In this document: positions 9,595 to 19,366 of the stretch, piece by piece
Position numbering within the stretch: position 1 is the first letter of the stretch
Layout: every line of letters starts with the position of its first letter
From: M3007 sp041392625
GTDB lineage: Bacteria; Bacteroidota; Bacteroidia; Chitinophagales; Saprospiraceae
Direction: 5' to 3'
DNA length: 64,000 nt
NCBI GenBank assembly: GCA_041392625.1
Contig: JAWKLR010000008.1
Span: 62,001 to 126,000 of the forward strand
Made by a program: the position numbers and the translations under genes
Notes under the pieces: generated by a model
What the model was told of the DNA's origin: nothing
Databases searched by the model: none
Seen by the model: the letters and a program-made list of their open reading frames with translations, nothing else

Positions 9595-10377
9595 ATGCGT
9601 TACCTTTTTCTAAGTCTGACTTTGTTCTCATTTCTATTGCTTACTTCCTGCACGAAGGACGAGCCCAATGAACACGAGTTGCTGTACCAGGATATGTTGG
9701 CAACCCTGAAACCTCCTACCATAGGAGACTCAAGTGGCTATTACCTAAAGCTAAAAGTGCGGGGTGAGCAATGGACGTATTATGATTCGGAATCTGATCC
9801 AAGTTGGGAGATCCGGCGTTCGGCCAAGTATGTCACTCTTTTCCCAAGTACTGGTATCGGGCAGGGAGGCGGAGTTAAATACCTACGTTCAGGTGTTTCC
9901 CTCCGGTTTCCTGACGGGCCCAGTGAACCTGGGGTTCCTGAAGTCTATATAAGTATGCCGGATTTTGATAGTTCCAAAAGCTTGCTATCGTACATAGACT
10001 CCATGTTTGCCATTCCCAACCACCACGTAATGAGCGGAAGTGAAATTATGATCCCGGAGGGTGCTCCTGCTGATGAAGTAGCCCTCATGGAAGCAACTGG
10101 TGGATTTCTTACCGGCTGGATGGTTGAGATCCGATACCCTACAATTGACCCGCCGCATTCGGAGGTTTTTATCAATTCCGTCCGGGGGCCACAAGAGGAT
10201 AGTTATGTCTATTTAGAAAAAGCAGAGCGGTCTGTTGTTGGAGTAACCGTCAAGTACAAATTGCACCTGAAGTTTCGTGCAAACCTGTATACGCATCCGC
10301 AATACAACGGATGGGGAGGCCTGTTCTCTGTTGCAGATGAAGGAGAATTGATTGGCTTCTTTACCGTCAGAGTATAG
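9595..10377 (+). CDS. Lipoprotein, unknown function
   Basis: A 260-residue protein with signal FLLLTSC and an acidic TKDEPNE stretch after the cysteine, typical of Bacteroidota surface lipoproteins. The mature part looks beta-rich with many Tyr/Trp and Gly (QWTYYDSESDPSWEI, GWGGLFSV). No family recognised. It starts six bases after the previous stop, so it is translated with it. A long inverted repeat follows the stop. Confidence 0.65.
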   Translation: MRYLFLSLTLFSFLLLTSCTKDEPNEHELLYQDMLATLKPPTIGDSSGYYLKLKVRGEQWTYYDSESDPSWEIRRSAKYVTLFPSTGIGQGGGVKYLRSGVSLRFPDGPSEPGVPEVYISMPDFDSSKSLLSYIDSMFAIPNHHVMSGSEIMIPEGAPADEVALMEATGGFLTGWMVEIRYPTIDPPHSEVFINSVRGPQEDSYVYLEKAERSVVGVTVKYKLHLKFRANLYTHPQYNGWGGLFSVADEGELIGFFTVRV

Positions 10378-10379
10378 AC

Positions 10380-10424
10380 GCGTGTTCGGGATTTTGGTTT
10401 CCGGCTGAAATCCCGACACGCACT
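10380..10424. repeat. Inverted repeat, possible terminator
   Basis: GCGTGTTCGGGATTT pairs with AAATCCCGACACGC around a spacer. No T-run follows on the plus strand. A related inverted repeat stands after the ActP gene, and a half-copy lies near 56600, so this may be a dispersed element. Confidence 0.5.
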
Positions 10425-10499
10425 GTGCGGAATTATTTGCTTAAACCCCTATTTGCATCGGCCCAAAGTCGATGATAACCCCAAAAAATCAACCCCAAA

Positions 10500-12565
10500 A
10501 TGAAAATTGTATTCAAACTTGCTGCACTGCTGCTACTTGCAAGTGCCACTCTTTATTCCTGTATGAAGGATTCTTTTACTGATACAGAGCACCCGATCCA
10601 GGCTGGATATACAAATTCGGAATCGCATGTTTATGTGCGAGGAGATCATGGTGTGTCAGATCGAAATGAAACCCAGGCTGCCTCACAGATGGTTTTGGGA
10701 AATAAAAAGGCCAACCCATTTGCCCGATTTGTTATGACTCAGGCCTGGAACAATCTGTACGAACCGGATGTGAATGCCCTCCCGGTAACCCATTTGTACG
10801 TACGGTTTCTGCCGGCCGGCCTTGAGGAAATGAAAACCTTGCAGGACCTGGATATTGTACTAACCACTTTTCCGCTGGTCTTTGTGTTCGTTTGTGGTGG
10901 TGTTTTTTACCACGACCCGGCAATTCCCGAAGACCAAATTACCTGGTTGTATGCTGTCGTTGAACCTAATTTTCAATTCCCAACTGTACAGTATGAGGTT
11001 TTGGAAGAGTTGGTCAATGCACCATTTAAATCCGAACTTACCAGGGAGGCCTTTCAACTGGTGGGCGAAAACTACGCAGCGAATGACCGGGATGGTGATT
11101 GCGATCCGTTTTGTGAAAACTACCCGGAATGCCTGGAGCAGCCTGAACTGGGCTGCGGTGAACCGGCTCACAACGGAAGTGGTGGTGGATGGACACCGAT
11201 CTCCGCACTCCGGAGGATCCGATTGGCCTGCATGCTCGTACTTGAGCGGAAATACCCGGTGCAGTGACAAACAGTTGTAGCCGTCTGGTTTCGAGCAACA
11301 GAAGGCATCCCGGGGATGTGTAAAAGTGGTGGATACCGAATTGTCGCAAACAGCACCCTGGAGGATACAGCAGTGCACCTGGATGGTGTAAAGCAGGCTA
11401 AAATTATCTGGTGGTGGAACGGTTGGTTTGGCCTATGTGGACCACCGAAACTGACGATGAAGGCTGCTGGCAAATCCAGCATGAAGACCACGGAATTGGT
11501 ATGATGTGGGTACGGTTTAAAAACGACCGGGCGGTGATTCGGGGTATGCGAAATACCCGCATTGAAGAATATAGCTGGGCGGTTACTGACTTTGTCGGAG
11601 AAATAGGCCCTACTTTGATCATATTCAGTATTGAACAAAAGGGGGGCCAATAATTCTAACTCCCGACTCTATTGGTATGCTGCTACGGGTAACAATGCAC
11701 TTTGGGATTTTTACCAGTTTGCCGGAGCAGATGGAATTGATGTGCCACCCTCGGGGCTGGATGTATTACTCCTCAATCAGGGAGGAGGCGCTGCTGCACC
11801 GATGTTGAATAAAACCGGTTTGAATTGGGCACTTTATTTTGGAACCTCCGCTTTGCTATTTAGTGTATTCAATGTCGGGATTGCTCCATTTAACCCCATA
11901 CTTCAGGCCTTAGCACTTTATGCTGCTATATGGGCTCCGGATATTGTATACAATTACGATGGAGGGATACAGAATTCTGATCGTGTGAAAGAAGTATTCT
12001 ATCACGAGTATGCGCACGCTGCCCATTTTGCAGCGCTGAATAATAATGGGTATTGGAATGACAATATTTTATACATCGCCAATAATTTTCTGACAAACAA
12101 TAATTCTCCTTATGGCGGTCGTGGGACCCCAGGTTACCAACGCTGTGCAATTATAGAGATGTGGGGCCATCACATTGGTCCATTTTACGCCGATCGGAAA
12201 TATGAACAACCAAGCAAGTTTGACCGTTTCCCAATGACCCGTTTACGGCTTGAGGATTATCGATGGAAATACCGGTTGGAACGATTCATTCCTGATGTAG
12301 GAGGCAAATCCTAGCGCTGATGTCTGCATCTGAAGGGTTGTTCTATGATTTATATGATGACAATGCTCTTAACCCAGCTGGGTGTTGCGGATGGTATCTT
12401 GGACCCTTCTGTATGGGGCTTTTGAACAAAGGATTTTTTATACACTCAATTTCTAAATTGATCTCCTGTATTAATGGAGTGAAGCGAATTACCGTTAATA
12501 CTTTTCTTCCACCCGGAATAACTTCAGGCATGACTCGAACTATTTTCTCCCAGTACGGATACTAG
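10500..12565 (+). pseudogene. Zincin-like metallopeptidase lipoprotein, heavily frameshifted
   Basis: A lipoprotein (LYSC lipobox near residue 21) whose family features stay readable through frame changes. N-terminal part: THLYVRFLP, YHDPAIPED, TWLYAVVEP and QYEVLEEL. Then GCVKVVDTEL in a second frame near 11310-11350 and a domain with WVRFKNDRAVIRGMR in a third. Finally comes a protease-like part with HEYAH near 12003, the zinc-binding HExxH pattern, and a downstream IEMWGHH that may supply the third ligand. The tail is EGLFYDLYDD to FSQYGY at 12565. Breaks: loss of frame with stops near 11265-11280, changes near 11345 and 11405-11430, one G too many in the G6 run at 11641-11646, and a change near 12300. 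At least five lesions, so decay or very poor local sequence. Confidence 0.75.
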
Positions 12566-12648
12566 GAATACGGCGGGAGTACGCATTCAAAAGGTGCCCC
12601 TATTGAGCGCGCAATTCCCAATTTCAATAAATATTAAACCAAGGCTAT

Positions 12649-13339
12649 ATGACTATTCATCGCGGATTACCACAACTTTTTTTGATTATTTGCTCCTGCT
12701 TTATTTTTATCTATTGTGGCGAGAAGGGGATAACGACGGCTGTATGGATTATCTATATGGTGGTGCTGTTATTTACACAGGCTATGCCCCGGATGTGCAT
12801 CTTACACCTACCAAAGATACTTCGCTATAGGTGATACTATTTGGATAGAAATGGATATTCCTCCTACTATTTTTGATGAGTATACACAAGATATGATAAA
12901 TATCACTGAGGTGGAATTTAAGAATCTTTGGGGCTCAATTGTCCATTTATACTATGACACATTAAATCAGCCCCAGTATTATTTTGCTGCGCATGAGTTT
13001 AGTGCGTTCTCGACTGAAGGCGACATGCAAATCATAAACTCCATACCTTCATTTGTAAACTTTGAGTATCACTTAGATTCTGCGAATCAACACCGGGTTG
13101 TTCGAGGAGGGATTATACCATTGCGCTCAGGACTTTTTTCGGTTGGGGCTTCAACCCAGCCTGAAAACGTTACTAGAAAAATTGGGAATTATTGTGAGGC
13201 GCACCTTGAACTATTATTTGCCATGAATGAAAATATCGATAGCAATAATTACCATCTGTTAGCACCTTTTGGTGTTGACTTAGTAGGGACATTTGAACAA
13301 TATCAAAGTGGAGCACGCTACTCATTTGTAGTAGAATAA
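12649..13339 (+). pseudogene. Lipoprotein, first of a tandem paralogue pair, two frameshifts
   Basis: The protein closely parallels the next gene, e.g. WIEMDIPPTIFD, RGGIIPLRSGLFSVG and GTFEQYQSGARYSFVVE. Reading starts with a signal and lipobox-like FIFIYC at 12649. The frame is lost after GEKG at the GGGG run (12725-12729), where one more G restores D-N-D-G-C. It is lost again near 12822, where ACTTCG needs one more T to give D-T-F-A-I-G-D-T-I-W. With both bases restored the product is 230 residues, exactly the length of the paralogue. Function unknown. Confidence 0.75.
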
Positions 13340-13368
13340 GGTATGCATTTCTCATCAACCAGTGCATT

Positions 13369-14061
13369 ATGACTTTAAAACACAATTCAACACGCTATTC
13401 GCTAGTGTTTCTAACACTTAGTTTTTTGATGATTCAATGTCAGAAATGTAACAAATCGGATGACTGTTTGGAGACTCCTTATGGAAGCAATATCACCTAT
13501 ACGGGTACTGCTCCGGTAAGTTTGTCACCTACGAGAGATACATTTTCAATTGGTGATACTATTTGGATAGAAATGGATATTCCTCCCACCATTTTTGACC
13601 AAAATTCCGCGGAGATGGTCAATATTTCACAAGTTGACCTGGAATTTATCATCGGCTCTGTCATCCACCTATATTGGGATGCTCAAGGTCAGGCGCATTA
13701 CTACTATGCTGAAAATGAGTTTGATGTTTTTTCGGAAAAAGGTGTACTGCAAGCCATTCAATCAAGTCCATCTTTTATCCATATAATTTGTGAACAGGAT
13801 AGTACAGACCAACACAAAATTGCGCGAGGAGGAATTGTTCCCCGAAACTCCGGACTGTTTTCGATTGGGTTTGCCACACGAAGCCAACAGGTTGAAGGAC
13901 AGATTGGCGATTATTGTTATTCTTTTCTTGAACTATCCTTTACTATGAATGACAACCTTGATAGCAACAATTACCAATTGATTGCGCCCTATGGGATTGA
14001 TTTGATTGGTACATTTGAACAGTGCCAGACCGGCGCACGCTACTCGTTTGTAGTGGAGTAA
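13369..14061 (+). CDS. Lipoprotein, second of a tandem paralogue pair
   Basis: An intact 230-residue protein with signal sequence SLVFLTLSFLMIQC as the likely lipobox, then QKCNKSDDC, acidic and cysteine-rich. The body is beta-rich: TPYGSNITYTGTAPVSLSPTRDTF, IWIEMDIPPTIFD, RGGIVPRNSGLFSIG. The C-terminus is GTFEQCQTGARYSFVVE. It is a local duplicate of the gene just upstream. The bias to small beta strands and the GDTIWIEMDIP motif suggest an extracellular ligand-binding domain, which is inference only. Confidence 0.7.
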   Translation: MTLKHNSTRYSLVFLTLSFLMIQCQKCNKSDDCLETPYGSNITYTGTAPVSLSPTRDTFSIGDTIWIEMDIPPTIFDQNSAEMVNISQVDLEFIIGSVIHLYWDAQGQAHYYYAENEFDVFSEKGVLQAIQSSPSFIHIICEQDSTDQHKIARGGIVPRNSGLFSIGFATRSQQVEGQIGDYCYSFLELSFTMNDNLDSNNYQLIAPYGIDLIGTFEQCQTGARYSFVVE

Positions 14062-14106
14062 ATGAGAATACAATCCAGAATTCAAACCTAAATTAAACAC
14101 CTGAGT

Positions 14107-14760
14107 ATGAAGTCTCCATCCATGATTTATTGCCTTCTTTTGTTTTTTGTTTTTGGGAAATCCCAAAAGGCGCTGAGCCAGGAAAGCAGTTTTTTGATGC
14201 ATGCAAACCTGCCCGCGTTAAATTCTACGCCCCATGCCAGTGTTTACGATTTTAACCCGCAGCTGGTTTACTTTGATGGTTTTTCAATGGCAGTTCGGAT
14301 GGTAAATAAGCGGCAATTTATGCACCAGTTTGATGTGCTTTTGCGCTTCCAGAATTCTAATGAAAACGATAAGATTTACGATCGAATCAACATGCATTAT
14401 CGGTATTGATTTTGGAAGATTATTTAGTAATCCCAATAAACCAAAGTCGGCGTTTCAATTGGGATGGGCTGAAGTACTATTTTATAAAGGAAAATATAAA
14501 GGATGAAGCGTAGAGCTACTATCCGGCGAAACGTGTCCAAAGTGGGACTCGGATTGTATGCCAACGGGCACTACGAATACAAATTAAGTCGACGAAATTT
14601 TGTTACAGTAGGTTTGTCTTTTCTTCTTCACTTGCATCTCGACTCTCATATATCTTGATAATCCACCTTTAACCGAACGCGTCAAAAGCAACTCAGTAAC
14701 CTGGATTTAGGCATGCTGAATGAAGTTTCATTCCGTGTTGGGATTGGGTATTTGCTCTGA
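14107..14760 (+). pseudogene. Outer-membrane beta-barrel-like protein, degraded
   Basis: A signal peptide (MIYCLLLFFVFGKSQKALSQ) and about 80 residues are open to a stop at 14409. A shift of frame near 14396 continues as IIGIDFGRLFSNPNKPKSAFQ... to a stop near 14506. Another frame then gives VGLGLYANGHYEYKLS and NFVTVGLSFLLHLHL, and a last piece reads LNEVSFRVGIGYLL before the stop near 14760. Alternating hydrophobic strands and a terminal aromatic strand are typical of outer-membrane barrels. Several lesions, so probably a decayed gene. Confidence 0.6.
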
Positions 14761-14793
14761 TTGCCAGAAAATAACTAGCGGATGTGACGTGCG

Positions 14794-15402
14794 TTACCTC
14801 ACTTCTCCGGCGAGTCGCATCAGGATGGAATCATCCCGGATGCTGTGGCCAAGTGATTGCCCGATACGCGCCGGTTCTAAATCAATTGGTGTGGTTTTGG
14901 CCAATATTGCTGGATTGGTTTGCAGTACTGATGCAGGAGTAAACGTGTCCAGAACAGCCGCAATTGCCGGTTGGACAGCGTAAATTGTTTGTACTATGGT
15001 ATCGTGCAACACCTTGATTTGCTCGATGGTATCGATTTGATATACAATTTGCGGTGAGGTGTTCACATCTTGCTTCAGGCTGTTTTTAGTAAACAGGTGG
15101 GTTGCAAAAACCAATATCAACATGGCAGCAGCAGCTTGCCAGGCTACGATTTTACTACCCATTGCGTACTTTAATGGAAAGGCTCTGCGTTGTTTTGCCT
15201 TCATTGCGGCCTGCAAGTTGTTCAGAACCTGTGGCGAAGGTCCGGTCTCTACGGGATGGCTTGCTGCCCGAATGAGCAGTGCAAACTGTCGGTATTCTTC
15301 CGGACTGCAATGAGTTTCTACCCAGATTTGCTCTTCCGGGCTCAATTGCTCATAGGATTTCTGCTGGAGCAGGCGTTCTAATTCCGGGTGCATTTTATCC
15401 AT
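14794..15402 (-). CDS. Anti-sigma factor-like membrane protein
   Basis: A 202-residue protein directly downstream of the ECF sigma gene (two bases between stop and start). Residues 1-80 are cytoplasmic, with the short acidic helical look of Bacteroidota anti-sigma factors (SPEEQIWVETHCSPEEYRQF). A single membrane segment lies at about 86-104 (IVAWQAAAAMLILVFATHLF). The periplasmic part has IDTIEQIKVLHDTIVQTIY, similar to the QYDTVYRTVYVTK stretch in the protein next to another sigma gene at 50 kb. No zinc-finger HxxxCxxC motif is seen. Proposed role: sequesters the adjacent sigma factor. Confidence 0.65.
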   Translation of the reverse strand: MDKMHPELERLLQQKSYEQLSPEEQIWVETHCSPEEYRQFALLIRAASHPVETGPSPQVLNNLQAAMKAKQRRAFPLKYAMGSKIVAWQAAAAMLILVFATHLFTKNSLKQDVNTSPQIVYQIDTIEQIKVLHDTIVQTIYAVQPAIAAVLDTFTPASVLQTNPAILAKTTPIDLEPARIGQSLGHSIRDDSILMRLAGEVR

Positions 15403-15404
15403 GA

Positions 15405-15968
15405 CTATTTAATTTCAAATATTTTTAATTGGTCTGCCAGCCGTCGGAGGGCATAAAAAAGCCGGGATCGTACGGTGCCCTCAGGGCAGTCCATTATTTC
15501 ACTAATTTCTTTGGTGCTCAATTCTTCCTGGTACCGCAAGACAAAGCATTCACGGTGTTCCGGGCTCAATCGGGCGAGAGCCTCCTGCAGTTCTGTTCGG
15601 AACAATGCGAAATCAATCCGGTCGGGAATCGAATCCTCTCCAGGCTCTTCCGGGATTTGGTTGGTTTGTGGATGGCGTTCCATGCGACGGTATTCATTTT
15701 TACACATATTGCCGGCCACGGTATACAACCAGGTTGAAAATTTTCGACTACAATCGAAGGCCTCCGGTTTTTCAATGATTTTCATAAAAAGTTCCTGAAG
15801 AAAATCATCCGCTTTTTCGGAGTTGAATCCCAGCATCCTCGAAAAAAACGCGTGCATCCGTCGGCTATATCGGGTATACAAAGTGTTGAAGGCCTGCGCA
15901 TTACCACTGGTAATGCGGGCCATCAACACTTCATCGCTTAACTTGTCGTATGGTACGTTCTTAAACAA
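15405..15968 (-). CDS. ECF RNA polymerase sigma factor (sigma-70 family)
   Basis: A 187-residue protein. Region 2 lies at residues 24-90 (FNTLYTRYSRRMHAFFSRMLG ... DDFLQELFMKIIEKPEAF ... FSTWLYTVAGNMCKNEYRR). Region 4 lies at about 125-180 (ALARLSPEHRECFVLRYQEELSTKEISEIMDCPEGTVRSRLFYALRRL) with its helix-turn-helix. It would direct RNA polymerase core to a small regulon. It is first in a pair with the membrane anti-sigma-like gene and follows the FGE-like gene closely (eight bases between that stop and this start), so the three may be cotranscribed. Confidence 0.9.
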   Translation of the reverse strand: MFKNVPYDKLSDEVLMARITSGNAQAFNTLYTRYSRRMHAFFSRMLGFNSEKADDFLQELFMKIIEKPEAFDCSRKFSTWLYTVAGNMCKNEYRRMERHPQTNQIPEEPGEDSIPDRIDFALFRTELQEALARLSPEHRECFVLRYQEELSTKEISEIMDCPEGTVRSRLFYALRRLADQLKIFEIK

Positions 15969-15976
15969 GAGGGCAA

Positions 15977-17911
15977 TTATTTTTCAATCACTTCCATAAA
16001 AACGCGGAACCCGAGGGTTGGTGCGGCCTGGTTGTAAATCTTTTTTGAATTAACCGTACAATCTGCCGGGGTGTCGTTCCAACTTCCTCCCATGGCAATT
16101 CCACGTTCATTGACCATTTCCGCCACATTTCCATGTACATTGTACAGCCCAAAATTATTTGGAAAATAGGAAGCTACCGGAACGGTGAAATACCCACCAT
16201 CTTTGGCCATTCCTTTTGTAGTATCCGGACAGTCAGGACACGGTGGTTCGTTTTGGGTGTTAAAGTTTCCAAGGTAGCAGCCTTTTGAATTTCTAACAAA
16301 GTATCCTCCCCAGGAGTAGGGAGCATCTGTTGAGCTGGTGTTTCCTTTTGCAGCAGCAGTCCACTCAGACTCAGAGGGCAAGCGGAACCGCACCTTTTTA
16401 AACCGTTTTTTCTTATCTGTGGATTGATTATAAACCTCTGTTATCCATGCACAATACAGACGTGCCGCTTCGTGGCTGATGTTTTGTACGGGCATTTTGC
16501 CGTCATCCGGATGGCCATGTTTGAATATCAATTCTGCTGACAGATTTTGCGACTTGGGGTCAAGGAATGCCATCCAGTCTGTTTGTTGAATTTTGCATTC
16601 ATCCAATTTATCATATTCTTTTTGGCGAAGCAAATCCATCATAAACTGTTCGTAGTCGGCATTGGATAATTCGGTCTCTGCCGCATACAGATTATTTGCA
16701 ACCGGTTTCATTGCTTTATCCAGTTCCCGAATTGAGAAGCCAGATTCAATTGGCCTGGTTTGTCCTGTTGGCTGATCAAAATAAACGGCAACGGCATCCT
16801 CACGGTCGGTTTCTTTGGCAATGGCTTCGGTAATGGTGCGCAATTGGTCTGCCTTTTGGTGATCGCCGGATTCCTGATAATGTTTGTACAAACGAATAAA
16901 TGGGGGAAGGTAGTTGGCGTCCATCTGCACCATTGCATCCTGTGGGTCAGTATTTCCCAAATTGAGTAAAAAATGGTCTTTCAGAAACCGGTTTTCGTAA
17001 TTGTATTGAAGGATTGCCAGGTTATCAAAACCGGTGGGGCTGTACTTAAATGCCAGCCCTGTTGCATAAAGTTGTGCTTCATATTGTTTCCGCATATGAT
17101 CGGGGATTCCACAGCTGAGGTATACAGGGTGTTTGGCTTGGGTAAGGACGTGCCCGATCAACATGGGTATGTAATCGTCGTCGGATCTCGCATCTTCCCA
17201 GTTAACTTCCGGGATATCCAGTTCGTGGAATTTACGATCGCGGTAGATATCGTAGCCAGCGAGCAGATGGATGTTCATCAGCTGAATATCCTGCCGGCGA
17301 TTGTGCACATATTGCAGCAGCCAGGAAGGGTAGGTGTCGTTGTCGCCCCAGGTTAATAGGATGGCATCGTTTTCGACCGACATTAGCATGTTGTAGTTCC
17401 ATCGGAGCATGTCTGGGGAATAATCTCCGGAATTGATCCACTTTTGACCAAACTCACGGGCTTTCTCCGGGTCGTCTACCAGCACATAATATCCCAATAA
17501 ATTGTGGTATAAATCTATCCAGTCTGGGTTCAGTTCATATGCTTTTTTGAGGTGCTCGAATGCTTCTATCTTGCCTAGTTTTCGCAGGTATTGCATAAAC
17601 TCAGTCACATAGGTATTGGGAATTTCTTTGGAAGCCTGGTCATAAATTGCCTCCAGGTCGTAAGTCTTGGCATGCGGGTTTTTATCCAGCATATTGCTGT
17701 AGCGTGCGGCATAAAAATATTCCAGCCATCCATTTGGAGCCTCCGGGTGTTTCTGAACATAATCTTCCCAGAGTTGTGCCTGGTTTTGATACCAACTTCC
17801 TTCGTGAATAACCTTTGTAATTCGTTCAATGGGCTGTTGAGCAGAAGCCTGTCCCAGGATAAAACTGATCAGGATGATTGGCAGCCACCATTTGTTTGAT
17901 AGTGTGTTCAT
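15977..17911 (-). CDS. Secreted protein with TPR-like/DUF2723-like part and formylglycine-generating-enzyme-like domain
   Basis: A 644-residue protein with a Sec signal peptide (residues 1-24, cleavage after ASA-Q). Residues about 30-180 are TPR-like helices. A segment with LLTWGDNDTYPSWLLQYVHNRR near residue 185 resembles the C-terminal soluble part of DUF2723 membrane proteins. From about 390 to the end is a sulfatase-modifying-factor/FGE fold: RLPSESEWTAAAKG, PYSWGG, NFGLYNVHGNVAEM, AMGGSW, TLGFRVF. The role may be a binding or scaffold domain rather than true sulfatase maturation. The transcript continues into the sigma gene. Confidence 0.75.
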   Translation of the reverse strand: MNTLSNKWWLPIILISFILGQASAQQPIERITKVIHEGSWYQNQAQLWEDYVQKHPEAPNGWLEYFYAARYSNMLDKNPHAKTYDLEAIYDQASKEIPNTYVTEFMQYLRKLGKIEAFEHLKKAYELNPDWIDLYHNLLGYYVLVDDPEKAREFGQKWINSGDYSPDMLRWNYNMLMSVENDAILLTWGDNDTYPSWLLQYVHNRRQDIQLMNIHLLAGYDIYRDRKFHELDIPEVNWEDARSDDDYIPMLIGHVLTQAKHPVYLSCGIPDHMRKQYEAQLYATGLAFKYSPTGFDNLAILQYNYENRFLKDHFLLNLGNTDPQDAMVQMDANYLPPFIRLYKHYQESGDHQKADQLRTITEAIAKETDREDAVAVYFDQPTGQTRPIESGFSIRELDKAMKPVANNLYAAETELSNADYEQFMMDLLRQKEYDKLDECKIQQTDWMAFLDPKSQNLSAELIFKHGHPDDGKMPVQNISHEAARLYCAWITEVYNQSTDKKKRFKKVRFRLPSESEWTAAAKGNTSSTDAPYSWGGYFVRNSKGCYLGNFNTQNEPPCPDCPDTTKGMAKDGGYFTVPVASYFPNNFGLYNVHGNVAEMVNERGIAMGGSWNDTPADCTVNSKKIYNQAAPTLGFRVFMEVIEK

Positions 17912-17993
17912 AGTTTAATTTTTTGTTTTCAGTCAGTTTATACACCACATAGAGGCAGGCGTTCAAATAAACGCAATTTTTTTTGAGGTAGGT

Positions 17994-18035
17994 GTATAAA
18001 AACAACGCGGGCAGCCCTTAGGACTGCCCGCGTTG
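17994..18035 (-). terminator. Rho-independent terminator of the small lipoprotein gene
   Basis: On the minus strand, CAACGCGGGCAG and CTGCCCGCGTTG form a perfect stem followed by TTTTTAT. It lies just after the stop of the small lipoprotein gene. Confidence 0.85.
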
Positions 18036-18073
18036 TACCAGGTGTGGTAGAAATCACTCAGGTTGGGGAGGCA

Positions 18074-18460
18074 TTACTCCACATCTTCCTGCTCAATCAC
18101 AAATTTGCAGGTATGAATGGTATAGTTTTTACCGCGTGATTCCATTTCCCACTGATCTATGTCTGCCGGATCTTTCTTGAGGGTTTTATTTCCATCAACC
18201 TGGACATGAACGCTGTCGATTTCCCAAAGGCAGGTATAGTCACTAACAAACGTGCGCTCGCCGCCTCCGGAATAATAGGTTTCGGATGAATTGGCGCCTA
18301 CCAGAATTGTGTCTGTGGATTGGTAGTAGTTGTTGAAAAAAATGAATGTGATTCCAGAATCACTGTGATTCGTGATGTGTTTCTCAAACTCTGTTCCTCC
18401 TTCACATGCAGTGAATAGCAAGGCAAGGCCCAGGAGTGAGCCCAAACTAAATTTTTTCAT
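18074..18460 (-). CDS. Small lipoprotein, unknown function
   Basis: About 128 residues from ATG 18460, chosen because the signal peptide MKKFSLGSLLGLALLFTAC begins there; 17 charged residues would precede it if the upstream ATG at 18511 were used. Lipobox LFTAC, then EGGTEFEKHI. The mature part is beta-rich (ITFIFFNNYYQSTDTILVG) and ends in an acidic EQEDVE tail. No family recognised. Single-gene unit with its own strong terminator. Confidence 0.65.
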   Translation of the reverse strand: MKKFSLGSLLGLALLFTACEGGTEFEKHITNHSDSGITFIFFNNYYQSTDTILVGANSSETYYSGGGERTFVSDYTCLWEIDSVHVQVDGNKTLKKDPADIDQWEMESRGKNYTIHTCKFVIEQEDVE

Positions 18461-18599
18461 AGCTAACTTTTTTTGAGGACGGCCCTGCTTTAATTGCAGG
18501 GTAGCACCCATTGTTGTTCAAAATTAAATACACTGGGGAAGACGGAGCCTTGCAGGAGTGGGGTTGGTTTGCTTTACCTAAAATGCCAGTTGGTGACAA

Positions 18600-19166
18600 T
18601 TATTTTTTTAGTTTATCCGGATTGTCCTTCAAATAGGAAGACCAGCTGCCGTATGATTTTCCTTTTTTCAAAGGACTTCCCGCCTGGTAGTGGTGGCAAA
18701 GGGCTGTTGCCAGTGCATCGGTTGCATCGAAGGTTTTTAGTTCAAACTTTTGCTTAAAAATACTTTCCAGCATCCCGGCTACCTGCTCTTTGGATGCATT
18801 GCCATTTCCTGTAACGGCCTGTTTTATCTTTTTGGGCATGTACTCCGTAATCTTGAGTCCGTTTACCATGCCGGCGGCAATAGCAACTCCCTGCGCCCGG
18901 CCGAGTTTGAGCATAGACTGTGGGTTTTTCCCAAAGAATGGTGCCTCAATGGCCATTTGGGTGGGGTGGTATTGCAGGATAATGTCCTGAACCTGCTCAA
19001 AAATATACCGGAGTTTGTCGGTCTGCTCCTCACCGATATGACTGAAGGTAAGCACCCCCATATCCACAAGTTGTGTGCTGCTTTTAGTAGCATCAATCAG
19101 CGCATAGCCCAGTACATTGGTGCCGGGGTCAATGCCTAAAATGCGGATTGGTTGTGTTTTTTGCAT
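18600..19166 (-). CDS. ruvC: Crossover junction endodeoxyribonuclease RuvC
   Basis: RuvC resolves Holliday junctions with the RuvAB branch-migration motor. The 188-residue length is normal. Catalytic acidic residues are visible in order: LGIDPGTNVLGYALID (first Asp), MAIEAPFFGKNPQS (Glu), and FDATDALATALCH (C-terminal Asp pair). GRAQG and the basic KKIKQAVTGNGNASKEQV stretch match the conserved DNA-contact region. Ends in a lysine-rich tail. Divergent from the acyl-CoA dehydrogenase gene. Confidence 0.93.
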   Translation of the reverse strand: MQKTQPIRILGIDPGTNVLGYALIDATKSSTQLVDMGVLTFSHIGEEQTDKLRYIFEQVQDIILQYHPTQMAIEAPFFGKNPQSMLKLGRAQGVAIAAGMVNGLKITEYMPKKIKQAVTGNGNASKEQVAGMLESIFKQKFELKTFDATDALATALCHHYQAGSPLKKGKSYGSWSSYLKDNPDKLKK

Positions 19167-19366
19167 GCCTGATACGAAAGGTGAAGAAGTGCAAATTTAA
19201 CCGGATAAATGGAAAACCCGATTTTAGAATGGGATGCATTCTGGAAAGGGGCATTTGAGCGATCTCTCCGGGGATTTTTGTTCTGACTATAGTCGTGATC
19301 CAGTGCGTATTTTTCAATTGGGCAAAAAGGTCTTCTGAATAGTCTTTTTTCCAGGGACTTGTTCCC

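Noticed and set aside
10860..11378. A 172-residue minus-strand frame in the metallopeptidase region
   Set aside because: No signal peptide or domain, and it overlaps clear family sequence on the plus strand.
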